Under the pieces are notes generated by a model, which was not told the origin of the DNA, did no database searches, and saw only the letters and a program-made list of their open reading frames with translations. Both the position numbers and the translations under genes were made by a program. 64,000 bases of DNA, from NCBI GenBank assembly GCA_910578785.1, contig CAJTSJ010000003.1:1-64000 (forward strand). Direction: 5' to 3'. Shown in pieces: positions 35,618 through 44,483 of the stretch. The stretch comes from an uncultured Muribaculum sp. (GTDB taxonomy: Bacteria; Bacteroidota; Bacteroidia; Bacteroidales; Muribaculaceae). The first letter of the stretch is position 1, and each line of letters opens with the position of its first letter.

Positions 35618-35755
35618 TTATTCTTTAAGATTTAAATGAGAATTCTTATAATATTTGCCATCAACACTCCAGAAAACACCTACATGCTTATTATTTGGCT
35701 TTAATAACTCAACATTCATATACCGAATCATGTAATGGCAAAAATAATATATCAT
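35618..35755 (-). pseudogene. 45-codon hybrid remnant: immunity fragment joined to toxin-like C-terminus
   Basis: Open frame starting MIYYFCHYMIRYMNVELLKP and ending GVFWSVDGKYYKNSHLNLKE. The first part, YFCHYMIR, equals residues of the paralogue at 35162 (AYFCHYMIRNEDKI), and the DNA matches too. The second part has no match in the window and looks like the end of another protein. Its ATG overlaps the stop of the gene at 35752 as ATGA and its stop is 3 bases from the next ATG. I read it as a recombination scar leaving the last codons of a toxin gene directly before its immunity-like gene. It could be translated as a small protein. Confidence 0.6.
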
Positions 35756-36177
35756 TTCCCATAATAAGTCCAGTAAATATCTTCATTGCCTAAAATATCG
35801 AGCGGAAATTCATACCATCCGTCCGATATCTGTTTTTCGTTTATCTCTTCTATAGCATATCTCTTTATTGTGCTTTCTTTAAAAACTATAAGCCTTACAA
35901 TTCTACTCGCTTTATCAATTTCCCCATCAAAAATAGTGACAAGCGCTACAGAACGTGTACTATCTGTTGGAACCATAGTACAGGAATAATAGTCGTCAGA
36001 TAAATTATACTTATCAGCATTGTCATAGCGATATGTCCAATATACGTATATGTTTTCTTCTGATTTATTAGTACACAATACCCTCAAATATTCTGTATCA
36101 GTGCCACATGTCGTTGCCGAACAGATTATAGACAAAATCAACAATATGACTGTCTCTTTAACAATTCTCATAGCCAT
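35752..36177 (-). CDS. Small exported protein in the immunity-like array, unknown function
   Basis: 141 residues (or 139 from the ATG at 36171). N-terminus MRIVKETVILLILSIICSATTC is a signal sequence; ATTC could be a lipobox. The mature part is beta-rich with VTIFDGEIDKASRIVRLIVF and ends DGWYEFPLDILGNEDIYWTYYGK. Not recognised. It is AT-rich, lies between the two immunity-like genes in the same direction, and its stop overlaps the remnant at 35618. It may be an envelope immunity lipoprotein or a passenger gene of the array. Confidence 0.72.
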   Translation of the reverse strand: MAMRIVKETVILLILSIICSATTCGTDTEYLRVLCTNKSEENIYVYWTYRYDNADKYNLSDDYYSCTMVPTDSTRSVALVTIFDGEIDKASRIVRLIVFKESTIKRYAIEEINEKQISDGWYEFPLDILGNEDIYWTYYGK

Positions 36178-36355
36178 GAATTGAAAATAATTTCATTTTA
36201 CATAAAGATAAAATCCATCCATGATAAAAAATATCTTTTTGTTGAAAATTTTCTATCCTGAACATTCTTACCGTCTTGTTGTCCTCGCCCCAAGACTACT
36301 TGCCATCACCCAACCGCCCAGCATTATTCATTTTGATATTCCTGTCTTCAAATTT
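36178..36355. other. Gap within the array, no gene supported
   Basis: About 180 bases between the small exported protein and the immunity-like gene. The part at about 36280-36330 is GC-richer than the rest and reads as broken short frames on the minus strand (for example NNAGRLGDGK then stop). Possibly the remains of another array member. Confidence 0.4.
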
Positions 36356-36793
36356 TTATAGTCTGACGTGGTCGCTGAACGAGAAGTCCATTTCAAACTC
36401 CCTTTCGCATTCATCAATCACTTCCCGGGGAATCCTGATGGACGCGTCTATGTCGAAATGGCATCCGTCGAACACCACCACGTAAATTTTATCATTAGAG
36501 CGAATAACAAAATGACATAGATAGTTTGATATCGTCAATATATTTTTGATAATAAATTTCTTACAATCATCCGTAAGCAATATGCGAATGTCATCATCGT
36601 CAGAATTTTGAATCTGCCAATTAAATATTTCCTTTGGATATCCGGGGCCTTCCCTTCTCTCGGTTTTAAGCATATCTAAATAAGTTCTACATTCTAAAAA
36701 TGTGTTTTCCGGAACATGCTTCAAGATATAGTCATATAGTGAAAATATCAACTTATTTTGTCTTCTTATGTCGTCTTCTTCCATAACTGTCAT
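36356..36793 (-). CDS. Immunity-like protein, paralogue 2
   Basis: 145 residues (an ATG at 36784, MEEDDIRRQNKL, is a possible later start). Acidic, no signal peptide. C-terminal signature KIYVVVFDGCHFDIDASIRI, followed by PREVIDECEREFEMDFSF, matches the paralogue at 35162 while the N-terminal half is largely unrelated apart from an FNW motif. Its ATG lies 1 base after the stop of the toxin-like remnant at 36795. This toxin-end then immunity-gene order repeats what is seen at 35618/35614. Function as an immunity protein is inference. Confidence 0.77.
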   Translation of the reverse strand: MTVMEEDDIRRQNKLIFSLYDYILKHVPENTFLECRTYLDMLKTERREGPGYPKEIFNWQIQNSDDDDIRILLTDDCKKFIIKNILTISNYLCHFVIRSNDKIYVVVFDGCHFDIDASIRIPREVIDECEREFEMDFSFSDHVRL

Positions 36794-36794
36794 A

Positions 36795-37002
36795 TTAATG
36801 CTCTTTCAGATATTTAGGACCTAATAATTTATGATAATTGTTATATTTAATCCCATTTTGACGTATCGGAACAACAATATCTTTTCCTCCGTTTACAATC
36901 GATGACGGTCTGTTCCAACTCTGCGGGAAAGTCGGATACGGACTGGGCTGTGGCGCAAACGGTAAACGCCATGGACGAAAGAATGAAGGACAGAGGTCGC
37001 AT
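36795..37002 (-). pseudogene. Broken secreted toxin-like gene (signal peptide in one frame, C-terminus in another)
   Basis: From the ATG at 37002, a signal peptide MRPLSFILSSMAFTVCATAQ is followed by SVSDFPAELEQTVIDC and then a stop at 36847. In the adjacent frame, NGGKDIVVPIRQNGIKYNNY continues as HKLLGPKYLKEH to the stop at 36795, 1 base before the immunity-like gene. A shift near 36895 joins the two. I interpret this as an exported protein whose middle has been deleted or frameshifted, leaving start and end. The promoter at 37051-37082 is intact. The product family is not recognised. Confidence 0.6.
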
Positions 37003-37050
37003 AAAAGCTGATATTTTAAGGTTAAAGGCAAACTTATATTTCGGTTTTTG

Positions 37051-37082
37051 CAAATATAGAGCGAACGAGGTATGAATGCAAA
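37051..37082 (-). promoter_or_regulatory. Promoter of the toxin-like/immunity-like array
   Basis: Minus strand TTTG (37082-37079), 20 bases, TATATTTG (37058-37051). It excludes the ATG at 37053 as a start and fits the ATG at 37002. It probably drives the whole leftward array. Confidence 0.72.
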
Positions 37083-37134
37083 TAATCCGACATGTTTTTC
37101 AGCATAATTTTAAGGCGATGAGATGAAACGAGAA

Positions 37135-37169
37135 TGCCGATACGATGCACGGATGGCAAGGTATCGGCA
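37135..37169 (-). terminator. Hairpin downstream of carB
   Basis: TGCCGATAC and GTATCGGCA (perfect 9-bp arms, 17-base loop), about 40 bases past the carB stop, followed on the minus strand by TTCTCGTTTC. A smaller stem (TCAATCG/CGATTGA at 37187-37203) lies between. Confidence 0.5.
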
Positions 37170-37207
37170 TGGTCTCTGATTAGGAATCAATCGTGACGAT
37201 TGAATTT

Positions 37208-40200
37208 TTATTTGTACTCGCTCCAGGGTGTGATTGAGATGCTTTCGACGGGCTTGTTGATAAACGCCTTTACATAGGCTCCGGCCAGACGGGCGTTGGT
37301 CAGCAAGGGAATGTTGTGGTCGATGGCCCAGCGACGGATACGGTAGCCGTTGGTCAGCTCACGCTTGGTGTGGTTCTTGGGAATGTTGATGATCAGATCC
37401 ACTCCGTGATGGGCTATCAGGTCGAGCACGTTCTCACCCTCTTCGTCGGGCCAGCATACAGACTGTGCGTCGATACCGTTGTTGTTAAGGAACTTGGCGG
37501 TACCTTCGGTGGCATAAATCTTGTAGCCGTTGTCGAACAGCGCACGGCATGCGTCGAGCATGTCGACCTTACCGCGCACATCGCCTGAGCTTACAAGCAC
37601 TGCGCCGTTGGGAACGTGGTGGCCCACTGACACCATGGCGTTGAGCAGAGCCTCGTCGAAGTCATGGCCGAGACAGCCTACTTCGCCGGTCGACGACATG
37701 TCGACGCCAAGCACAGGGTCGGCCTTGTGCAGACGCGCAAACGAGAACTGCGAGGCCTTAACGCCGATATAGTCGATGTCGAAGGTCGACGAATTAATCG
37801 GCTCAATCTTCTCGCCGAGCATGATGCGTGTGGCGGTGTTGATGAAGTTGTGTTTGAGCACCTTGCTGACAAACGGGAACGAGCGTGAAGCGCGGAGGTT
37901 GCACTCAATCACCTTCACATCGTTGTCCTTGGCAAGGTACTGAATGTTGAACGGGCCGGAGATGTTAAGCTCCTTGGCGATCTTGGCGCTGATGCGCTTG
38001 ATGCGGCGCGCGGTGGCCATGTATATCTTCTGGGCGGGGAACACCAGCGTAGCGTCGCCGGAGTGGACGCCGGCATACTCGATATGCTCGGAGATGGCGT
38101 ATTCGACGATTTCGCCATTGCGTGCTACTGCGTCAAACTCAATCTCCTTGGCGTTCTGCAGGAACTCGGACACCACTACGGGGAATTCCTTGGAAACCTT
38201 GGCGGCCTGGCCGAGGAAGCGGTGCATCTGCTCGTAGTCGTAGCATACGTTCATTGCGGCGCCTGAGAGCACGTAGCTCGGACGGATTAGAACCGGGAAT
38301 CCTACCTCGTCAATGAAGTTGTCGATGTCCTCGGTAGTGGTCAGTTCCTTCCAGCGGGGCTGGTCGATGCCGAGCTGGTCGAGCATGGCCGAGAACTTGT
38401 GGCGGTTCTCTGCACGGTCGATGGAGATAGGCGAAGTTCCGAGGATAGGCACGTGACGGCGGTGGAGCTTCATGGCCAGATTATTTGGAATCTGTCCGCC
38501 CACGCTGACGATGACGCCGCGCGGAGTCTCCAGGTCGATGATGTCCATGACGCGCTCGAAGCTGAGCTCGTCGAAGTATAGGCGGTCGCACATGTCGTAG
38601 TCGGTCGACACGGTCTCCGGGTTGTAGTTGATCATTATCGACTTATAGCCGAGCTGACGGCAGGTGTTGGCGGCATTGACCGAACACCAGTCAAACTCTA
38701 CGGAGCTACCGATACGGTAGGCTCCCGAACCGAGCACGATAATATTGTTGCCGGCATTAAGGTCGTAGGGGATGGCATTCTCGTCGGCGCCATAAGTCAC
38801 ATACAGGTAGTTGGTGAGGTCGGGATATTCCGAAGCCACGGTGTTGATGCGGCGCACCTTCGGAGTCACGTCCAGAGCCTTGCGGTGGGCGCGTGTGCGG
38901 AGCACTTCGGCCTCCATGGTGCCTTCAGGCGATTCGACCAGACGTGCTATCTGGAAGTCGGAGAATCCAAGACGCTTGGCCTCGTGCATCACCTCGCGGT
39001 TGATGTCCTCGATCTTGCCGTAGCCTTTAAGCACGTGAGAGAACTGTACGATATTGTTCAGTCGCTCGATAAACCAGCGGTCAATCTTTGTCAGCTCAAC
39101 GATGCGGTCGATGGTGTAGCCCTCTTCCAGAGCCTGCGCGATGGCAAACACGCGCATGTCGGTCGGATGTGACAACGCATGCTCCACGTCGTCAAAGCGG
39201 ATGTCATTGTTGCCGACAAAACCGTGCATGCCCTGGCCTATCATTCGGAGACCCTTCTGTATGATTTCCTCAAACGATTTGCCTATTGACATAATTTCGC
39301 CGACCGACTTCATCGACGAACCGATTTCGCGGTCTACACCGACAAATTTGGTAAGGTCCCAACGCGGTATCTTGACAATCATATAGTCGACCGACGGCGC
39401 CACGTAGGCAGAGTTGGGAGTACCCATTTCGCCAATCTGGCCGAGGGTGTAGCCAAGAGCGAGCTTGGCGGCGACGAATGCCAGAGGATAGCCTGATGCC
39501 TTTGAGGCAAGAGCTGAAGAACGGCTCAGACGGGCATTGATTTCGATGATACGGTAGTCGTTGGTCTCGGCGTTGAACGCATACTGGATGTTGCACTCGC
39601 CGACGATGCCGATATGGCGCACCACACGGGTGGCGATGTCCTCGAGCATCTTAATCTGCTCGGGAGTGAGCGACACGATAGGAGCCACGACGATAGACTC
39701 GCCTGTATGTATGCCAAGCGGATCGAAGTTTTCCATAGGCACCACGGTGAAACAGTGGTCGTTGGCATCGCGGATAACCTCGAACTCAATCTCCTTCCAT
39801 CCCTTGAGCGACTCCTCGACAAGAATCTGCTTGGAATAAGCGAGGGCGCTTTCGCAATGCTTAACAAACTCCTCGTCGTTGTTGCAGATGCCGGATCCGA
39901 GTCCGCCGAGCGCATAGCCCGAACGCACCATCACGGGATAGCCGATGCGGTGAGCCACCTCGATGGCATCCTCTATCGACTCCACGGCCTGCGAAACGGG
40001 AGTTTTCACTTTTATATCATCAAGTTTCTTTACAAACAGATCACGGTCCTCGGTGATCATGATGGCCTCTACGGAAGTTCCGAGCACCTTGACACCGTAG
40101 CGCTCAAGAACGCCGCTCAGATAGAGTTCGGTTCCGCAGTTAAGCGCGGTCTGTCCGCCAAACGCCAGAAGGATACCGTCGGGACGTTCCTTTTTGATGA

Positions 40201-40411
40201 CTTCTTCTACAAAATAAGGGGTGATCGGCAGGAAATATACCTGGTCGGCCACTCCTTCAGAAGTTTGTATCGTTGCGATGTTGGGGTTGATTAACACAGA
40301 TGAAATGCCCTCTTCGCGCAGAGCCTTAAGAGCCTGTGAACCAGAGTAGTCAAATTCGCCCGCTTGCCCAATTTTTAGAGCGCCCGAGCCCAGTAGCAAA
40401 ACCTTTTTCAT
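37208..40411 (-). CDS. carB: Carbamoyl-phosphate synthase large subunit
   Basis: 1067 residues, full length. Two homologous halves each with a pre-ATP-grasp and ATP-grasp domain (N-half LLLGSGALKIGQAGEFDYSG; C-half IVLGSGAYRIGSSVEFDW), and the C-terminal methylglyoxal-synthase-like regulatory domain (about 935-1067, with YKIYATEGTAKFLNNNG). It makes carbamoyl phosphate from bicarbonate, ammonia delivered by the small subunit, and two ATP, for pyrimidine and arginine synthesis in the cytoplasm. The carA gene is not beside it. It has its own promoter, with a leader of roughly 70 nt in which I see no clear attenuator. Confidence 0.98.
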   Translation of the reverse strand: MKKVLLLGSGALKIGQAGEFDYSGSQALKALREEGISSVLINPNIATIQTSEGVADQVYFLPITPYFVEEVIKKERPDGILLAFGGQTALNCGTELYLSGVLERYGVKVLGTSVEAIMITEDRDLFVKKLDDIKVKTPVSQAVESIEDAIEVAHRIGYPVMVRSGYALGGLGSGICNNDEEFVKHCESALAYSKQILVEESLKGWKEIEFEVIRDANDHCFTVVPMENFDPLGIHTGESIVVAPIVSLTPEQIKMLEDIATRVVRHIGIVGECNIQYAFNAETNDYRIIEINARLSRSSALASKASGYPLAFVAAKLALGYTLGQIGEMGTPNSAYVAPSVDYMIVKIPRWDLTKFVGVDREIGSSMKSVGEIMSIGKSFEEIIQKGLRMIGQGMHGFVGNNDIRFDDVEHALSHPTDMRVFAIAQALEEGYTIDRIVELTKIDRWFIERLNNIVQFSHVLKGYGKIEDINREVMHEAKRLGFSDFQIARLVESPEGTMEAEVLRTRAHRKALDVTPKVRRINTVASEYPDLTNYLYVTYGADENAIPYDLNAGNNIIVLGSGAYRIGSSVEFDWCSVNAANTCRQLGYKSIMINYNPETVSTDYDMCDRLYFDELSFERVMDIIDLETPRGVIVSVGGQIPNNLAMKLHRRHVPILGTSPISIDRAENRHKFSAMLDQLGIDQPRWKELTTTEDIDNFIDEVGFPVLIRPSYVLSGAAMNVCYDYEQMHRFLGQAAKVSKEFPVVVSEFLQNAKEIEFDAVARNGEIVEYAISEHIEYAGVHSGDATLVFPAQKIYMATARRIKRISAKIAKELNISGPFNIQYLAKDNDVKVIECNLRASRSFPFVSKVLKHNFINTATRIMLGEKIEPINSSTFDIDYIGVKASQFSFARLHKADPVLGVDMSSTGEVGCLGHDFDEALLNAMVSVGHHVPNGAVLVSSGDVRGKVDMLDACRALFDNGYKIYATEGTAKFLNNNGIDAQSVCWPDEEGENVLDLIAHHGVDLIINIPKNHTKRELTNGYRIRRWAIDHNIPLLTNARLAGAYVKAFINKPVESISITPWSEYK

Positions 40412-40486
40412 GTCTGTAAGTGTAGTGTATCCTTGATTTATATTAATTCTTATGAAGGATATCGCATATCACGATTCTCTAACCTG

Positions 40487-40494
40487 CAAAGTTA
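40487..40494 (-). promoter_or_regulatory. -7 element of carB
   Basis: Minus-strand TAACTTTG, 75 bases before the carB ATG. No clear TTTG at -33. Confidence 0.5.
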
Positions 40495-40696
40495 GCAATT
40501 ATTCACCATAATTATTGTATGTTATGGAGATTTTATGGATATTTTCCGCCATAAAGCAAATATAAAGATTTTTTTGAAAAAATTTGATTAACGGATTAAA
40601 CCTTGGCGGCACATAACAGTCCAATCAACGTGGAAAAGTTTTCTATTCCATAAGGACATAACCAATAATAACCCAAAACTACAACCAATTTCTATC
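40495..40696. other. Divergent AT-rich region between carB and the GH51 gene
   Basis: It must hold the GH51 promoter, but no good TAnnTTTG box was found; TTTGATTAA near 40585 is the closest match. No gene is supported. Confidence 0.4.
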
Positions 40697-43246
40697 ATGA
40701 AGCATTTGTGCAAGAGACTGTTTTATGGCGTTGCCATGACCGTCACATTTGCGGCTTGTAACGGCAACGGCCCCGAACCCCAAGCCGAAATAGTCGTAGA
40801 CTACAGCAGAAAAGGAGCTGAAGTCAACCCGAAGATGTATGGTATATTCTTCGAGGAAATCAACCACTCAGGCGACGGCGCCCTTTATGCCGAACTAATC
40901 CGTAACCGCAACTTTGAAGAAGGAGTGATCCCGTCAGGAACCGTATATAAAAACGGATTTGCCGTGGCACCCCACACTCCGTCATACGGCGACAACCGCG
41001 TGCATGACTGGAAAGTACGCTGGGACAAGGATTCACTCGAAATGATAGGATGGCTGGTCGAAGGCGATGCCACCCACGCCATAGTCAGCGACAAACCTCT
41101 TCATCCGAACACTCCCAACCACATGCTTCTTAAGATGAAGGGCGACAACACATCGCTCATCAACGAAGGCTACTGGGGCATATCGGCAGTTCAAGGCGAC
41201 AATTACGACCTGCGCTTTTACATGAATCCTGAATCATACAAGGGCGGTGTCAAGGCTGAGATGATATCGTCTGACGGCAAAGTTCTCGCATCAAAATCAT
41301 TTGATGTTGCTCCCGGAAGCGGCTGGACAGAATATACCGCCACCCTTACTCCCGATGCCACCGACGGCAGGGCAAAATTCCGCCTGCTGTTTGACGCTCC
41401 GGGAAATGTACGCGTAGACTATGTGTCGCTGTTCCCCCAGAAGACTTTCAAAAACCGCAAGAACGGTATGCGTGCCGACGTGGCACAGATGCTTGCCGAC
41501 CTCAAGCCCGGATTCGTACGCTGGCCCGGCGGCTGCATAGTTGAAGGCGCCACCCTCGAAAACCGCGTAAAGTGGAAAAACACCCTCGGCGACCCCATGC
41601 AGCGCGCAAGCGAATGGATACTTTGGAACTATCACTGCACATGGGGCTTCGGCTACCATGAATTCCTTCAGTTCTGCGAGGACATAGGCGCCGACCCGAT
41701 GTTCGTAGCCAACGTTGGTCTGGCATGCGACTTCCGCAACGGCGACTTCTCGAACGACCTCAAGCCCGTACTCAAAGACATCGAAGATGCCATCGAGTAT
41801 GCACAGGGCGATGTAAACACCGAATGGGGTGCCAAGCGTGCTGAAGCAGGCCACCCGGAACCCTTCAAGATTAAATACATCGAACTCGGCAACGAACAGT
41901 GGGCCGATGTATATGCCGACCGCTACAACCAGCTCTACAAGGTCCTCAAAGAAAAATATCCCGAAATCACATTCATCTGTACTTTCGGACTCAACAACCG
42001 CCTCGACCTACTCGACAAAGTCGACATGATTGACCCGCACTGGTATGTCAATCCGCTCTACTTCTACGAAAACGACCATCTGTTTGACAATGTTGAACGC
42101 GGCAAATATGACATCTATGTCGGCGAATATGCCGTAAACCAGGGTGTAGGCCCCGGCAATCTTGACGCCGCCCTCGCCGAAGCCGCATTCATCTCTGGCA
42201 TGGAACGCAACGGCGACATCGTAAAAATAGCTTCTTACGCGCCGCTGATTGAGAACAGCAACCACCGCGACTGGGCCACAAACCTCATCTGGGCCAAGAG
42301 CGACTCGGTAGTAGGCCGTGCCTCATATTACGTTCAGCAGATGTTCAGCCACAACGTGCCGACCTACAACCTCGAAACCATCATGACCGAGATGCTGAAA
42401 TCTCCCTATGAAGGACTCATTGGCGTAGGCGGCGACAACGTTGCCGGACAGTACCGCAACATCAAGATTACGGATGTCGAAGGCAATGTTGTGGCAGAAT
42501 CAGCCGACCTGTCTGAATTTGAGAAAGTTCAGCCCGACACCACACTGGCCCGGTGGATGCGCATGCCGGCTACAAACATGCTCAACAATGTCAACTTCAC
42601 CGGCGGCACTATCGAATTTGAGGCATGTGCCCTGCGCGAAGGCCGTCCGTCAAGACGCAACCCCGAACATATAGACTCAATAACAATATATCCGTCGCTC
42701 ATATTCGGAGCAGACGAGGCAAATAAGAACTCTTTTGCAGTCAACCTCGGATCTATGGGCAGAGAATCGAAAGTCAACGTAACCCGCAAAGTCGACGGAA
42801 TGTCAGGCCGCAACGGCGACAACAAGGGAGGTGAATTTGACATGGTTCCCGGACAATGGTACAAAGTACGCATGGAATTCGGCGACAACGGCAAGGTAAC
42901 CTGCTCTATCGACGGCAAGGAAGTGCTTTCACAGGAAGTCGAACTGCTCACCAAGCACTACGCCTTGGCCGGATACGACGAAGCTACAGGCGAGACAATA
43001 ATCAAGGTTGTCAACGGCAACAACACCCCGTTCACCACCGACATCAGCCTGAACTGCACCAAAGCAGACAGCAAGGGAAGCGTAATCACCCTGTCGTCTG
43101 AATCTGTCAACGACGAAAACAGCTTCGCCGACGCCACAAAGATTTCACCCGTCACTACAGAGTATGACAAGTTTGGCAAATACTTCAAATATACATTTGA
43201 GCCCAACTCGTTCACCATCCTCCGCATACCGACCTCTCAGGAATAA
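40697..43246 (+). CDS. GH51 alpha-L-arabinofuranosidase, lipoprotein
   Basis: 849 residues with a lipobox (FAACN, Cys21). A carbohydrate-binding-like beta-sandwich (about 110-250) is inserted after the first barrel strands (MYGIFFEEINHSGDGALYAE). The TIM barrel has acid/base E400 in ELGNEQW and nucleophile E477 in VGEYAVNQG, both intact. A C-terminal beta-domain follows, with a laminin-G-like part (about 630-760). It removes arabinofuranosyl side chains from arabinoxylan or arabinan, probably in the periplasm. Monocistronic, not next to an HTCS, but its activity would complement the GH43/GH8 locus. Confidence 0.95.
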   Translation: MKHLCKRLFYGVAMTVTFAACNGNGPEPQAEIVVDYSRKGAEVNPKMYGIFFEEINHSGDGALYAELIRNRNFEEGVIPSGTVYKNGFAVAPHTPSYGDNRVHDWKVRWDKDSLEMIGWLVEGDATHAIVSDKPLHPNTPNHMLLKMKGDNTSLINEGYWGISAVQGDNYDLRFYMNPESYKGGVKAEMISSDGKVLASKSFDVAPGSGWTEYTATLTPDATDGRAKFRLLFDAPGNVRVDYVSLFPQKTFKNRKNGMRADVAQMLADLKPGFVRWPGGCIVEGATLENRVKWKNTLGDPMQRASEWILWNYHCTWGFGYHEFLQFCEDIGADPMFVANVGLACDFRNGDFSNDLKPVLKDIEDAIEYAQGDVNTEWGAKRAEAGHPEPFKIKYIELGNEQWADVYADRYNQLYKVLKEKYPEITFICTFGLNNRLDLLDKVDMIDPHWYVNPLYFYENDHLFDNVERGKYDIYVGEYAVNQGVGPGNLDAALAEAAFISGMERNGDIVKIASYAPLIENSNHRDWATNLIWAKSDSVVGRASYYVQQMFSHNVPTYNLETIMTEMLKSPYEGLIGVGGDNVAGQYRNIKITDVEGNVVAESADLSEFEKVQPDTTLARWMRMPATNMLNNVNFTGGTIEFEACALREGRPSRRNPEHIDSITIYPSLIFGADEANKNSFAVNLGSMGRESKVNVTRKVDGMSGRNGDNKGGEFDMVPGQWYKVRMEFGDNGKVTCSIDGKEVLSQEVELLTKHYALAGYDEATGETIIKVVNGNNTPFTTDISLNCTKADSKGSVITLSSESVNDENSFADATKISPVTTEYDKFGKYFKYTFEPNSFTILRIPTSQE

Positions 43247-43270
43247 GTTCCAATAGTTTCTATACTACGT

Positions 43271-43316
43271 GCCCCCGATACCGCAATCCAAACTGCAGGT
43301 ACCGGGGGTACTTCTT
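43271..43316 (+). terminator. Terminator of the GH51 gene
   Basis: CCCCCGATACC and GGTACCGGGGG form an 11-bp stem with one mismatch, followed by TACTTCTTTT. Confidence 0.6.
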
Positions 43317-43336
43317 TTCAACGCCGCCAACGGCAG

Positions 43337-43367
43337 TTGTCCGGATGACGGATTTACTGTAATTTTG
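43337..43367 (+). promoter_or_regulatory. Promoter of the EamA transporter gene
   Basis: TTG at 43337-43339, 20 bases, then TAATTTTG at 43360-43367; the ATG at 43389 is 21 bases further. Confidence 0.65.
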
Positions 43368-43388
43368 CAACGAAATTAATGTTAGCCT

Positions 43389-44318
43389 ATGATGTTAAAC
43401 CGTTTCAAAGGACATGCCGCCATGTTCGGGGCAAACTCCATGTGGGGGCTGATGGCTCCCATCGCAAAGATGGTGATGGCCGGAGGAATAGTGTCTCCGT
43501 TGCTGATGACTAATTTCCGAATCTACGGGGCCGCATTGCTGTTTTGGACGGCATCGCTGTTCCGTCCTTATGAGAAGGTGCCGCCTCGCGACCTGATGCT
43601 TCTGGCCGGCGCAGGACTCCTCGCAATAGTATTCAACCAAGGCTGCTACATATTTGGAGTCGGATTCACCTCTCCGGGCGACGCATCCATCATAGCCACT
43701 ACCATGCCGCTATGGGTCATGGTGCTCGCGGCAGTCATTCTCGGCGAACCGATAACCGCCAAGAAAGTGGGCGGAATAGCGCTCGGTGCATCCGGAGCCT
43801 TGCTCCTCGTGCTGGGAGGCACCCACAGCGGCATAAAGGGCGACAATCCGACCCTGGGCAACATTCTTGTGCTTACCGCCCAGATATGCTATGCGCTGTA
43901 TCTGACTTTCTATCGCAATTTTATCCGTAAATATTCAGTATTTACCCTGATGAAGTGGATGTTTACCTTTGCCGCAATAGCAGTCACGCCGTTTTCGGTC
44001 AGCGGAATTATCGATACCGCATGGGCCGACCTCACACCGCGTGACATATGGGGAGTGGCCTACGTCGTATTTTTTGCAACCTTCGTGGCATATGTATTCA
44101 CCATGACAGGCCAGAAAAATCTGCGCCCAACCCTTGTCGGCATGTACAACTACGTGCAGCCCGTCGTAGCCACCATAGCCGGCATATGCATGGGTCTCGA
44201 CCGCGTGACTCCGGCCAAGGGAATAGCGGTTGTCATGATATTCACGGGTGTATATCTCGTCAACGCCAGCAAGTCTGCCCGACATCCCCAAGCGACACCG
44301 ATTGATACCACAAAATAG
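43389..44318 (+). CDS. EamA/DMT-family transporter
   Basis: 309 residues with about ten hydrophobic helices in two EamA repeats: GANSMWGLMAPIAKMVMAGG at the N-terminus of repeat 1, TSPGDASIIATTMPLWVMVLA and LGEPITAKKVGGIALGASGA at its end, and the second repeat from about 155 with VGMYNYVQPVVATIAGICMG. Inner-membrane exporter or importer of small metabolites such as amino acids or nucleotide bases; substrate cannot be told. A second ATG follows the first directly. Monocistronic. Confidence 0.93.
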   Translation: MMLNRFKGHAAMFGANSMWGLMAPIAKMVMAGGIVSPLLMTNFRIYGAALLFWTASLFRPYEKVPPRDLMLLAGAGLLAIVFNQGCYIFGVGFTSPGDASIIATTMPLWVMVLAAVILGEPITAKKVGGIALGASGALLLVLGGTHSGIKGDNPTLGNILVLTAQICYALYLTFYRNFIRKYSVFTLMKWMFTFAAIAVTPFSVSGIIDTAWADLTPRDIWGVAYVVFFATFVAYVFTMTGQKNLRPTLVGMYNYVQPVVATIAGICMGLDRVTPAKGIAVVMIFTGVYLVNASKSARHPQATPIDTTK

Positions 44319-44444
44319 ACCCGACGGAGCAAAGCGACCCCCAGATTGTCATTTTGACAGAAAATTATTGCACAATGTATCATTTTTCTGTGCAGAACCG
44401 CCAACTTTACAAATAATGACGGGTTATATAATAAATTTAATAAT

Positions 44445-44452
44445 TAACTTTG
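44445..44452 (+). promoter_or_regulatory. -7 element of the XRE-cupin gene
   Basis: TAACTTTG, 31 bases before the ATG at 44484. -33 region is weak. Confidence 0.5.
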
Positions 44453-44483
44453 CCACGTTTCAAAAAGGTAATATTTACAGAAG

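Noticed and set aside
36276..36485. 69-codon plus-strand frame in the immunity-like island
   Set aside because: Antisense to the conserved 3' end of the paralogue at 36356; no promoter.
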